Shown here piece by piece: positions 11,230 to 22,304 of a stretch of 64,000 bases of DNA; position 1 is the first letter of the stretch; every line of letters starts with the position of its first letter. A program made the position numbers and the translations under genes. The notes beneath the pieces are model-generated. The model was given only the letters and a program-made list of their open reading frames with translations, made no database searches and was not told where the DNA came from. The stretch is from Linum tenue (Eukaryota; Streptophyta; Magnoliopsida; Malpighiales; Linaceae). The DNA lies in contig CAMGYJ010000004.1 of assembly GCA_946122785.1 (NCBI GenBank), positions 24,068,188 to 24,132,187 of the forward strand, read 5' to 3'.

Positions 11230-12605
11230 AATTCCCCCACACTTAACCGTTTGCTTGTCCCCAAGCAAACCTAACTCAAACCAATGCAGCTCTCCAGACC
11301 TCTATAGCAACAAACAACCCCGATCGTCGGTAGCAGATTTTCAAGATCATAAAGCAACTTACAAGGTCAACTGGTCTTCTAAGACGTCCCTTATCTCTCT
11401 CAATGCGAGTACTAGACTCAAGCCAGGATCATGAGAAGAAGTAGAAGTAAAACAGTAGTTCATGGACAAAGGGACTCACAACATTCACAACCAAGGACTC
11501 GTTGTATCGGGGTGCTCTTTCCCTTCATTTCATTGTTGGAACCCCTTTTCTGCACTTTCATTTACATTTTTTCTTTTTTTCTTTCATTTGGTGGGGTTCC
11601 AACTGCAGTCCTTTGCACGGTCGACCCTTATTAATCGTTCAAGAGCAAATTCTGTACATCTGGCGCTCGCCAGAGTACTTCTTTTAACTCCTTTTCCTCA
11701 ACTCGTGTGGAGGGTCAATGAAATTATGGGGGTCAGAAGCTCTATCCGTGCCCTTAAAAACACATCCTCAAGTAGGCAAACCGTTCAACGGGTGGAAGTT
11801 TTACTTGTACTAGAGATAGCTTAGCTTCACCTTGTAGGAGTACCCCACTAAGGATGACTAAAATCTCTTCCAAAAACCGATTTTGTGCAATGAACGGTGC
11901 CGCACACGTTGGGCTTTCCCCATGTTTAAGATTTTGATGATTTCGACATGGAGGACCAACTGCTTTTCATTTCTCACATGAGCACCCTGTTAGATACACG
12001 AGTCCACAACATAATCCCAACAGAGTCCACGTTACCACATGAATTTAACGGTCTTAGCTCCACTAATTCTCAAAATCAACCGGCACAGCAGAGAGCTAGA
12101 TAGGAAAAATCTTATACTTCAACATCCTCCATAGTTCTACACTACCTCCCTAGGTTGCACATTACTATAGAGACTGTCAATTCAAAGCATACTGAGCAGG
12201 CAATTTGCATGGAAACACGTACTTGGAGCCCTCAAATTTAAAAAATTTTGGATAGTGGACTAGGCTCCAAGCACACAAACAGATCTAATGCAGTCAAAAG
12301 ATAAACATCCCCCTCACACTTAAGATCGACATTGCCCTCAATGGATAAGAGGGAAGGATAAGGGGAACGATGTTACCGGTGTGCACGGACTGCAGGAGAC
12401 TGGAAGCGGACCAGTCTGAGTGAAGCGGTCTGGAGAGAGGACCAGTCAGGACAAGCACAGCTAAAGGGAACAAAAGAGCTCAAACACAATACGTTAGGTC
12501 CAATGGTCAGCCCAATAGTACATCATCCAAAATAAAAAGAAAGAAAATAAACCGACACTAGACAGTTTGCACGCTGACAGAAACAAAAACACACTAAACA
12601 TGCCA
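11230..12605 (-). other. Polypurine tract and 3' untranslated body of element A
   Basis: On the minus strand AAGTGTGGGGGAAT directly precedes the 3' LTR (11229), a typical polypurine tract. The rest is non-coding and closely similar to 28226-29330 of element B. A second purine-rich tract (CCCCCTCACACTTAAG on plus) lies at 12309-12324. Short plus-strand ORFs here (for example 11462-11824) have no recognisable domain and are not supported as genes. Confidence 0.75.
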
Positions 12606-14037
12606 CTAGGGGCCTCCTAGACTGGTGAAGTCGATCTGGTTCATGAGGTCGTCGTCCCCATCTGTCGGTGGTGGTGGTGGGGAGTGGTCCCACCGGGTGG
12701 TCCAGTGGTGCTCCTCTGGTGGGTGACAAGCCTGGAGCAGGTGCTCCGAATACTCCATCAATCGGCGGCCTCGATCTCTCTCCCGCTCGATGAGAGCACC
12801 AGTGACTCCCATCTGGGTCTCTATGCGGTTGAGGCGCTCGTCGACAACCGTCAGCCTGGACTGGTACTCGGCCTGGTGGGCCGAATACTGCTTGTAGAAC
12901 TGGACCTGATGGTTCATGAGCTGCTGGTTCTGAAGACCGAGCTGCTGGAACTAGAGCCCCATCTGCTGCAACTGCTCCGTGAAGAAGTCCATCGACGGGC
13001 CGGAAGCCATCGACGGACCAGAAGGACCAAAGGAGGACTCGCCTCTCACGGATCTCCGTCGTGGCTGAAGGTCCCCTGGGGGAGAGAGCGGGGACTCCGG
13101 CTCATCAGCATCCATGGCCCCGCCATCATCATCATCATCGTCATCCTCCTCCTCGCCGGAGTAGTCAGCATCCTCCTCCTCGCCGGAGTAGTCAGCATCC
13201 TCCTCGTCCTAATCGAGATCCTCATCCTCCTCAGGGGGCATGGAAAGCCCGTCCACCCTGGTGCAGGTGCCATCAGTGGTCAGGAGGAGTGCATTGTGGA
13301 GCACATCCCTGCTGAGGGGGGGTGGAACCGCCCTGTGCAGAAGAATCTGTGAGGCCGCAAAGTCGATGCCGAAATGACGCGCCAGACGAGTGATCAGGGG
13401 AGAAAGTGGTAGCAACGAAAGAACCCAAGTGCAGCATATGCTCCGGGTCACTCATCGAGTACCTGGCATAGAGCACCCACTTCGGAATCTTGTGCGAGCC
13501 GGTGACGTTGGGGACGATGGAGCGGGTGATCAGAATATTCAAGATATGCCACTCCGGCCGGATGGTGGAGACGGAAGTCTGACCGGGGTCGAAGAAGTTA
13601 TGCGCATAGGCGCGTCTGGCTATCCGGCAGTAGAACTCGTCCTGGTTCCAGTCCGTCGGGTGTGGAATCTCCACCTCGTGTCGCGAGAAGGGGTGGTACT
13701 GAATCCCCAGGGCATAGACTAAACCGTCAATGGTCAGCTCCCGTGGGTGGCCGACCAGCCTGAAAGTAACGGCATAGGAGTCCCGGGCCGCCTTGGAGTG
13801 GTACTTGTAGGTGGTGTAGAACTCCCACACCAGCTCTGTATAAGTGGGCCCCTCAATGGTGAGTAGTGTCCGCCAATCCCGGTGGCTGATGGCGTCGGAT
13901 AGCTCCTGCATGCAGTGGAGCTGCTCGAATACGGCCCACTCCAGATGGTGGTGGCGCTCCACTCTCCCGCGGGTGACCTTGCAGAACTAGTCCGGGTGCA
14001 GGCGCAGATCCTGCACGAACGGATGGTCGAGAGACAT
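12606..14037 (-). pseudogene. Athila-type accessory ORF of element A
   Basis: The likely start is the ATG at 14037 (MSLDHPFVQDLRLHPD), followed at once by an in-frame TAG and then a long frame to 13273 beginning VERHHHLEWAVFEQL. The central domain is the plant-transposon protein type: LTIDGLVYALGIQYHP, TIRPEWHILNILITRS, EHMLHLGSFVATTF. A frame change near 13400 leads to LITRLARHFGIDFAA, then an acidic stretch of GAA/GAC codons (13130-13240), then a helical C-terminus (12917-12606) with RLTVVDERLNRIETQMG, a probable coiled coil. Athila elements keep an extra ORF here; its role is not known. At least one stop and one frameshift break it. Confidence 0.65.
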
Positions 14038-14879
14038 GTTCCTGCAAAATTAACAACCCAAAGGTGGAGACAAGAAAAACTCGTCAGGACCAACAACATG
14101 GTTTCATCATTTCCCCCACACTTAAGGATCACCTAGGCTAACAGTTTAAGCATAACCGGGTGAATTGCAGCAACCCAACCGGAGATAAGGCAAGAACAAT
14201 ATAACCAGCCACAGCAATCACACGGGAAGCACACACACCAAAGGCATAACTATCCATACGGCATCCCTCACCCTAGTCTATTTCAAGCATGCAAACACAG
14301 TTCTCGGTCCTACAATCTACAGTTTGATTTTCCAGAAAAAGAGCAGTTAACAAGAAATACACCTGGAAACTCAAGTAGAACTGTACTAAGGACGCAAAAA
14401 TGGGTGAGGGACCCGAAAAGGGGCCAAAAAAATGACCCAGGAGGCTCGCCGGAAATTGGCCGGAAAAATCGTTGGACGGTCGCCGGAAAGTGGCCGGCGA
14501 CGGAGGTGGCGGCGGAGGGAGGCGGGCGGCGGCGGCCTGGCTAGGCCGGCGGCGACCAAGAGAGGAGAGAGGGCAGAGGGTTTTTGGGAGAGGAGAGGGA
14601 AATTTTGAAAAAAATGAGGGTAGAGAGATAAAACTGACCGGGGGTTTGCTGAAATAGCAAAAATCCCCGGTCGAGTATTTTGATTCCACGACCGGGGGTT
14701 TGAAAACGCTGCGTGTCGAGTGCAAGGAAATCCCCGTCCTTGAGCCAAAAATACCCGGTCGGGTATTTTTGGGTCAAGGTCGAGGGTTCTGAAACGCAGC
14801 GCTTCAAGGCTGGGAAATCCCCGGCCTTGAACCAAAATACCCGGTCGGGGGTTCTGAAACGTGTTAAGTGTGGGGGGGG
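14038..14879 (-). other. Non-coding body segment of element A with LTR-type words
   Basis: No supported gene. It holds a CCGGAAA/CGCCGGAAA and GGCGGCGG-rich part (14450-14560). It also holds, at 14640-14860, the same ATACCCGGTCGGGTATT words that fill the element's LTRs. These words outside an LTR suggest internal reshuffling or a functional need for more copies. Long ORFs over this stretch are GC-rich shadows. Confidence 0.5.
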
Positions 14880-15003
14880 GTGCAGGAACAGGTGCCTCTA
14901 AGAGCAGATCCACGTCGCTCTTGAGGTACAGCTTCAGGTTTTGGCCATGCACCCCACGGGTGCGTCCACCAGCATTGGTGAGCTTGACCTCGCCATCCGG
15001 CAA
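14880..15003 (-). pseudogene. Integrase C-terminal remnant
   Basis: The minus strand reads PDGEVKLTNAGGRTRGVHGQ then NLKLYL. This matches the tail common to Ty3/gypsy integrases (charged stretch, then a G-x-x-x-x-V-N/H-G-Q-x-L-K-x-Y-L ending). It shows that the ancestor had a full pol and that a deletion joined the protease region to the integrase tail. Confidence 0.6.
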
Positions 15004-15097
15004 GATTCAAGCAAGCGAGTACTCCGTTGGCCAGGGTGGTTGTGGTGCCGGAGGTGGGACCAGCTCATAGTGGTCGCCACCTTTCTTCCGAGCAGGC

Positions 15098-15571
15098 TTA
15101 GCCACCTGCTGCTTCGGCCGCCACTCCTCCTTGATCTTTTGGTTCGGAGGCGAGACTGGATGGAGTGGCATCAAAGGAGTGAGAGGAGGGTCCTGCAAAA
15201 TGAGAGATGCAGAAGGATACACGACAACTCAGAAATAGTATGCACAGTGTGACAGCAATCATAGCACAGTGATCGAATTCAGTCACAGAAAAAGTAGCAT
15301 GTTCATTCCCAGCACGCAGGATCAGTTTACCATCATGCACATCAATAAGTGCCTTGGCGGTGGCAAGAAATGGTCTACCCAGAATCAAAGGCACATCCCC
15401 AGCCTCATTTATATCCAGAATAACAAAGTCAACAGGATATGTGAATGCACCCACATTAACAAGCAGATCCTCTATGATACCCCTAGGGTGCACAATGGAA
15501 CGATCAGCTAGCTGAATGCTCATCCTAGTAGGGCTGAGTTCACCTAGGTCTAGCTTTTTAAACAACTTATA
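15098..15571 (-). pseudogene. Athila aspartic protease, C-terminal half
   Basis: Continues the protease that was split at 17384. The frame reads YKLFKKLDLGELSPTRMSIQ, then ADRSIVHPRGIIEDLLVNVG, FPVDFVILD-like text (YPVDFVILDINE) and PLILGRPFLATAKALIDVHD. The ILGRPFLAT block is the typical flap/late motif of plant retroviral-type proteases. After it the frame runs into sequence with no pol domain. It is separated from its N-terminal half by the solo LTR and hAT MITE. Confidence 0.8.
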
Positions 15572-15579
15572 CGGCTGAT

Positions 15580-16021
15580 TAGGGGTGGCTATACGGTCCG
15601 GTCCGGTTAAATTGGCCCAAATTGATCCGGTCCAGTCCGGTTTTTTTGAAAATATAAGGACCAAAGATTGGATTGGATACAGTCCGGTCTCGATCCGGTC
15701 CGGTCTTGACCCGGTCCGGTCCCAATTCGATCTTGATTTTATATTGAGATTGTGGGAATTTGAGTGGCCTAAGGCCTAAAAGGGTGAGGAGTTGGTTAAG
15801 TTTTGTACTAAGTGCAAAGGTTTGTGACCGTTTATGCAAATTACACTTAAGTTTTGGGTGTTGAGCTCTCTTATCCGGTCTTTATCCGGTTTTTTACCTC
15901 AAATCTAAGCCCAAAGATTGGATTGGATTGTTTACTATCCGGTCCCGGTCCGATCTCGGTCCGGGTTATACGGTCCGGTTTCCGGTTTTTTATCCGGTCC
16001 CGGTCCAAATAGCCAGCCCTA
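15580..16021. mobile_element. hAT-type MITE rich in GGTCCGGT
   Basis: Ends are TAGGGGTGGCTAT and, inverted, TAGGGCTGGCTAT. The 8-bp direct repeat CGGCTGAT flanks it (15572-15579 and 16022-16029), the size made by hAT transposases. The 442-bp body is filled with CCGGTCCGGT words and has no coding capacity. It landed in the first four bases of the solo LTR that starts at 16026. Confidence 0.85.
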
Positions 16022-16025
16022 CGGC

Positions 16026-17383
16026 TGATGACTCGGTATTTGCACATGTTTTCCCCTTTGTTTCTTGATTGTTTCAGCTTGAATTATCGTTTCTTTGGCC
16101 TATTTTATGCTAGGTTGTGTTCCTTTGTCACATTTCAGGTCCTAGCACATAAAGTGAAGCATAGGCGCAAGTTTCAAGTCAATCAGAGATCAATTGACGA
16201 TTCGGGAGAATGGATTTCTACCTCACTTTATGGACAAAGAATCATGCAAGCTTATCATGAAAAGAAAGAGGACGAGACTACGAGCGTCTGCAATCAAACG
16301 GCAACTGATTCGGAGTCCGGACGAGGGAGAAACGAAGCATTAAACAGAGGCTGAGCAAGCCACACGGGCACAACCCACACGGCCGTGCAAGGGGCATTTT
16401 TTGCCCGTGTGGAATTCACCGAGCCTTCACACGGGCAGCTGGGAAAGCCACACGGCCGTGTGGCCTGGCCGTGTGAGTCGGGAATTGATGTTTAAAACCC
16501 AATTTTCAGCAAAAGGAAAGGGGGAGAGCTGGGTTTTGGATCCCAAACACCCAAGGGACGAACCCTAGAGAGAGAGAGCGACTTGGGAACATTCTTGGAG
16601 CTATTTTGGAGGATTTCTTCGCCATTGGAGCTCAGGAATCAAGCTTGGAGATGGAGATTGAAGATCTAGATCAGATTTCTGCAGTCTCTCTCTTCTCTAT
16701 GGAGTAACTTCCCTTCACTTAGGTTTTGAGGAACCCTAGTTCCATGAGTTAGGATCTTTCTTGTATGAAGTTTTGGATGCTATATTGTTTGATTATAATC
16801 GATTGAGGCATGATTTATTGAGTCAATTGGATCTTGATCAAATTCTCTTGATTTCTGCTTTAACCTATGATAGATATAATCTGATTAGGTTAAGAGAGCT
16901 TCCTTGATTGATAGTAGTGAATTGGTTGTGCGAGAGTCAATCAATTCACTGCTTTGTACTGGAATTCATTCCAGTAGTGGAGATCTGTGTGAATCGCCTT
17001 AGCAGTCTATCCCGGTGAAGGCTAGTCGCCTGCCGGGTATTCTGTCTGAGAGGGCTTGGTCAGCTTAAGAGATTCCAAGCTAATTTAGGATCTTCCGCAG
17101 TTTAATCAACAGTAGATCAACCAAAGGTAATTGCAACTTGGACCTAATTGAGGAGCTAGGGGTAATCATACCTAAGTGAGTTCCCAACTTGTAATTAGTA
17201 GAGTAGTCAGTAGAGTAGTTTATCAATCAATTCTTAATCTAGTTTGCTAGATAATGAACTGAAGCTGAGTAATAGTAACTCTAGAGACCCGTGGATTCGA
17301 TATTTATTACTTGTGCCACTATACTGCAGTCCCTTTCATTGGTTACACTTGGCCATTGTTAGGTGTTGTGTTTTAGCGAGTCA
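16026..17383 (+). mobile_element. Athila-like solo LTR 'C'
   Basis: A 1,358-bp LTR in plus orientation, TGATGACTCGG to TTTTAGCGAGTCA. The 5-bp duplication ACGGC flanks it (left 16021-16025, also 15571-15575 before the hAT; right 17384-17388). Its sequence resembles the LTR of element B read on the other strand, for example GGTGAAGGCTAGTCGCCTGCC and GAGAGGGCTTGGTCAGCTTAAG (16995-17070). The family words here are CCACACGGCCGTGTGG (16370-16480). Its insertion splits the element A protease. Confidence 0.85.
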
Positions 17384-17830
17384 ACGGCATGACATTTAGG
17401 CTAGCACCTAGGTCCGCCAAGGACTTGCCTACATGCATGCTGCCAATAGTAAGAGGGATAGTAAAACTCCCTCAGTCCTTGCGCTTTTCGGGCAGCTTGT
17501 TCTGCAGGATAGCAGAATACTCCTCGCTCAGCAGCACTGTCGAAAGATCCCCAAGTTTCTTCTTGTTTGTGAGGATGTCTTTCATGAACTTGGCGTACTT
17601 GGGCATCTTCGACAGTGCCTCCACGAACGGCATATTGATGTTGAGCTGCTTCAACATTGCCATAAACTTGGCAAACTCAGTCTCCAGCTTGTCTTTGTGT
17701 AGGCGAGTGGGGAAGGGAAGCTGGGGCACATGCTCCTCAACCACTAGCTGTGGCTTGGGAGCAGGGGGCTTCTTTCTCCACCCACACTTCTGCATCGTCG
17801 GCTGGAAGTGCTGAAATAGTTAGTAGTTCC
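17384..17830 (-). pseudogene. Gag end and protease N-terminal half of element A
   Basis: The minus-strand frame contains LPFPTRLHKDKLETEFAKFM and FKMLKQLNINMPFVEALSKM-like text (LKQLNINMPFVEALSKMP), a linker typical of Athila gag-pol. It ends with SMHVGKSLADLGASLNVMP, the protease active site (DLGAS, common in this lineage where others have DTGAS). The frame stops at the inserted solo LTR and resumes at 15571. A TAA near 17820 separates it from the gag part upstream. Confidence 0.8.
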
Positions 17831-18779
17831 TCCTGCCTGGCCGCGCAGGGGCAGCAGATATGGGCTTACCACTCCGGGTAAAAATGGCATCCAGCTGTTG
17901 GTGCGGCTCCCGCGGATTGGGGATAGTGGTGGCAAGCAGAGTCCTCGGTGCCTTTGTAGTATTTTGGCGAGCTATGCCACCAATCTGATTCTGTAGATCT
18001 TGCAGAATGGCACCTTGGTTCCTCTGGCCTGCCTCCAGTGAGGCGATGCTTTGATCTATTCTGGTAAAATTTGCCTGGCTGGTAGTCATGAATGCCGCTA
18101 TAATATTTTTCAGCTCTGTCATCTGATTATCTAGAGCTAGAGCTGTTGCTGGCTCGGCATCCTGACGCTGGGGCTGCTGGAATGGCTGCTTCTGCCTATG
18201 CTGGTAGGGCTGCTGCTGAGGGGGTGGCCCCTGCCTTGCCCGAAAAGGCTGCCTCTGCTGAAAACCACCTACTGGTGCTGGAAAACCAGGTGGCTTAGTG
18301 GTGTTGCTATTCCAAGCAAAGTTGGGATGCTGGCGCCACCCCTCATTGTATGTATTGCTGTATGGGTCAAAGCGCTGAGCATTGGCGATGAAGTCCAACT
18401 GCTCTTGGGGAGTAGAAGACTCCCGCATAGCCTAGCAGTCTTCCACCAGATGATTTGAGCTCTCACACCACTGACATTGAGCTACTGGAGGTCCGCCCAG
18501 ACCTCTGCTCGGAATAAGACTGTTGGGCTGCTTCAATGTCTGCACTAACTCAGCCACCTGGTGCTCGAGTCCAGACCTGGCCTCCATGGCGTGCACACCA
18601 CGATCCCGGGAATTCCTGCCTCTGCTGCTCTGCCCCCAGGAATGATCTCTGGCAGCCAAGGTATTGATCATCTGGTTCACTTCGGGTGGAGTCTTAGTCA
18701 GAATGTCCCCTCCTGGGCATAGAGACTCAATCGCCCTCTGACTTTCCGGGGAGAGAGCACTGTAGAAGTTTCCCACGGT
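17820..18779 (-). pseudogene. Athila-like gag, C-terminal part
   Basis: Begins right after the inserted LTR with NFYSALSPESQRAIESLCPG and LTKTPPEVNQMINTLAARD, the usual end of the retrotransposon gag domain. A CCHC zinc knuckle CQWCESSNHLVEDC follows (18477-18436). An in-frame TAG directly after it probably replaced a Gln codon. A glutamine/proline-rich linker and a helical block (MTELKNIIAAFMTTSQANFT) come next. The protein would form the particle and bind RNA; here it is broken. Confidence 0.8.
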
Positions 18780-18784
18780 GAATG

Positions 18785-21777
18785 TGTAACATCCCGATCT
18801 CTAAAACCCTTAAATCACAATTTTGCTCCGGAGCATATTTAAAATTTTGAAAGAAAGTAACAATAATGTGCTCGAAATACCAATACTGAAAATACACCTT
18901 ATAATTTAAAAGCAAAGCCCTAACATTTGGGCAAACCTCAATCCATAAAGTCTTATCCTTTTAAATCTCCAGTCATTACTCATAATCATAAATCAAATAC
19001 CTAAAGATTACAAATGCTGCTTACTCCGATCCGTGATCAGACATCTTCAGAAGTGTCCACGTGGTCCCCCTCTGGTAGCCTGCTCTCTCACTGGGTGCTC
19101 CTCGACTGGATGCTCCCTAGCTCCTCCTCTACGACCTGGTGAGTGGGTTGGGGTCAGTCTACGCCATTACTTAAACTTGAATCACTTACGGGTATTCCCT
19201 TAAGTGTTCACCTCAAAAACTCGTGGAAGTTATTTATACTTCCACCCTTTAAACTTTACTCTTAAAACATGGGAGTTGTTGTTACTCGCCACTCTCAAAA
19301 AAATATTAAACCTTTGACCGACACTGGGATCCCCTCACTAACTAGTCCAACCGCCCAGCTCATACGTATGAGGGCCAACATAGGCCTTTCCTTAAACCTT
19401 TTTATGGGAGTAATCGATTCAACCCCATAAACCTTAAGAGTATATCATACTCTTCCTTTAAATTTCATGTGATGTCTAAGTGATTCATCCACATGTTCCT
19501 TAAGAGCAAACTTGCTCTTCCTTTAAACTTTCACTGGGGCGGGGGGACTGGCGTTAGTGAACTACCTTTAAATCCTTTCACCCTAATTTAATTAGGAGTG
19601 AAATGCCTCTTAAATGTTGATCCTTAAAGATCAAGCAACCTTCATTAAATAAACATAAATATAAAAGCTTCAAGTAAATACTGAAAGCTCAAATAATCAT
19701 ATACTTCACAATCATAACTCAAATAGAGCATCTCAGATAATATCTCAAATAAAACATGCTCATCAATAACGACATAAATCAATCATTGGCATACAATTCA
19801 CATAAACACACATACTTAAAACTCGTAAGTCAAATACTTGAAAATACGTAAGGCGTAGAATTTACCCCCTTAAACCACTCACCTCTCAATTGACGATTCT
19901 TAGTTCCCTTGATGTTTAATCCTTAATCCGATCGCTTCCTCAATCCTATAAACTGAAATCATCTTCCCTTAGTCGGTAATCCTCATATTTAGTCTCTTTA
20001 ACGTATTGGAAAAAAATTTCCTCATTGATTACTTAGTCCCAAAATCCTTTAAAAATGGCCCTCAATCTCTTTTAAATCATTTTCTCAAAACTAAACTTTT
20101 CAACCTCTTTAATCAAGAATTAAATCATCTCAAACAACTCAATATTTCTTAAAATAATTCTCATACAATTCTCATAAATTTCTCAAATTATATTTTCCAC
20201 TTAAGACTCCACATTCTGACCTTGGTTAACTCAAATCATTAATCCCAATTAATAAACATAAGCCCCTCTTTTAAATAACCTCTTTTTCCTACTAAAATTA
20301 ATCATATATAATTTTTAAACTGAGTCACGAAAACTAATAATTCTTATTTATAATTTTATAACATCAATAAATAATCCTAGTTTCATGGAAAATTATCAAA
20401 TCACCAAAACGACTTCGTAAAGTATTTTAATTAATTAAAACCGGCATTCGTTCAATTTTTATAAATACAAATACAGATCCAAAAATTCTAAAATTTATAC
20501 ACGAGCATCATGCAAATATTCTCAAATTTATAAAATTATCATATTATGAAAATACCCACGGAAAAGTGTCAAAAATTAACATAACCATGAAAAATACGAT
20601 TTTCGGGCCAACTTGTCAAAACTTAAAAATCTGAGGGACTAAGCGGTATATACTGAACACTTTGTGGGACTGATCTGGACAGTTGCCCAGAAATATTTAG
20701 CGACAGAGTCAATTCCGTCAATAAAAGACTGTAAGTTTCGTCACTAAATTCCCAGATTTGTGCAAACTCGTAGAATTAACTTAAACGTCGAAATTGACGA
20801 GAGGTATCGGGTTCGCTTACCTCTTGGGCGTTCCTATACCTAGTTCCTAGTGAGTAGAACTTCTGTTTCTTGCTTAGATCATCCTTTGATCGTCTCGTAC
20901 TTTCGTCGCCGAAACTACGGAAACAACCATGGTTAGTTAATCACGTAGCTTTGACGCTTGAAGAGGGCTACGAAGTCATCGTTCTTACCTAGTTACTGTG
21001 AAAGAGTGGAAGTTTACGATGAAGGAAGCTACTGGTTGCGTCCTCCTCCGGTGATGGCGATGATGGCGACGATGAGACGTTGGCGGGCGAAAGCAACGAG
21101 AACAGAGTGATGTCGATGATGACGGGAGGACGAATGGAAGGAAGTGTTGGTGACTATTTGTACGACATATTTTGATCTCTTGTAGGGAGATGATGGCCCA
21201 AAAAGATAGAGAGGATGTGAGGCGATTTTGCTGCTGCTAGCTACCTTCACTCTATCTAGTTTGCTGCTTATGTAAATAGGAAGAAAGGAGCAGAGGAGTC
21301 TTGGTGTATATATGAACACTATGATTTTTAGACATTAACTCAATATTGGTTTTGTAAATGTAGAAGGGATCCGTTAGATGTGTAGGAGCATATAAAATTA
21401 TATCTTCTATCATAAGTGATAAATGAGACCTGTGGATCTAACGTGGTGTGGGGGACAAAGCTGTTGGTGGTTGCTGATCATTAAGCTAGTAGCTGGGCTA
21501 CAGTTTTCCAAATGATTCTCTATTGTGAGGAGTGGGGATTCAATTGGGTCACGGGAGAGGGAGGTGGAGAAGTTGGGTGGGATGGTGTGGTGTGGTGTAA
21601 CAGATGGGGTGGGTGACGTGGGGTGGGGTGGTTTTCCCTCTTTTTTTTATACTAATAATAATAGTAATAATTATAATTATTACTACTATTCCTAATCCGT
21701 ATTCCTTTATACGTAACCGTCTATCCAATCGTTCATTTATCATGATCGAACATGAACTCAAATGTCGGGGTGTCACA
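18785..21777. mobile_element. 2,993-bp solo LTR in gag
   Basis: Starts TGTAACATCCCGA and ends TCGGGGTGTCACA, so both ends begin TG/CA and are inverted copies of each other over about 13 bases. The 5-bp duplication GAATG flanks it (18780-18784 and 21778-21782). It has no coding domain. The length and the ACACCCCGA end suggest a Ty3/gypsy chromovirus LTR; the lineage is not proved. A related fragment in the other orientation is at 32271-32872. It splits gag between PHHGFSDAF and NFYSAL. Confidence 0.85.
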
Positions 21778-21782
21778 GAATG

Positions 21783-22010
21783 CATCACTGAAGCCATGAT
21801 GGGGACACTGCCAGAAAAATCCCATGTGCCGCTCCCATGCATCACGAAGTGACTCATCTGGCTCTTGGCGGAAGTGAGTGATCTCCCGCTGGACCCGGCG
21901 ACGGTGGATGATGATGAACCCCATCTGCCTATGGGGTTGTTCCCCAAGATCTGATTCACCGGGGGAACCTGGAGAGGATTCCCCTGGGGTGGGTTGTGTT
22001 CACCTTCCAT
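21783..22010 (-). pseudogene. Athila-like gag, N-terminal part
   Basis: The frame from 22010 begins MEGEHNPPQGNPLQVPPVNQ. A second frame (21924-21783) carries the conserved gag stretch REITHFRQEPDESLRDAWER followed by CPHHGFSDAF, so a frameshift lies between them. It continues after the solo LTR at 18779. Confidence 0.75.
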
Positions 22011-22279
22011 CTCGTACTCTTCCTCAGAATCGCTGCTCTAGTGGCCGTCTATGCGCTCCTCCGTAGCCAGTCTAGCTCGCTGTTGTCTCCTAAGTTGGCG
22101 ACAAGTGCGTTCAAGCTCCGCATCCAACGGCAGTAAACCTCCCAACTGGCTACGGGTCACTATCTGCACCCAGTCAAGCAATGCAAACCCGTGAAGGCAC
22201 AAGTGGGAAAGAACAAACAGTCAATGCGAAAATGAAAATGCTAAAGTAACAGAAATCACTTTTCTTCAACAACCTAGTC

Positions 22280-22298
22280 GTCCCCGGCAATGGCGCCA
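22280..22298 (-). promoter_or_regulatory. Primer-binding site of element A (tRNA-Asp type)
   Basis: The minus strand reads TGGCGCCATTGCCGGGGAC, one mismatch from the complement of the tRNA-Asp 3' end. It lies six bases inside the 5' LTR (22305). The leader 22011-22279 between it and gag has no recognisable ORF. Confidence 0.85.
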
Positions 22299-22304
22299 AA
22301 AACT

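Noticed and set aside
13061..13352. Plus-strand ORF with a His run and Leu-rich ORF
   Set aside because: Shadows of GAT/GAC/GAG codons in the acidic part of the minus-strand accessory ORF.
21029..21319. 96-codon minus ORF inside the solo LTR
   Set aside because: No domain; lies in an LTR and starts in AT-rich text near its end.
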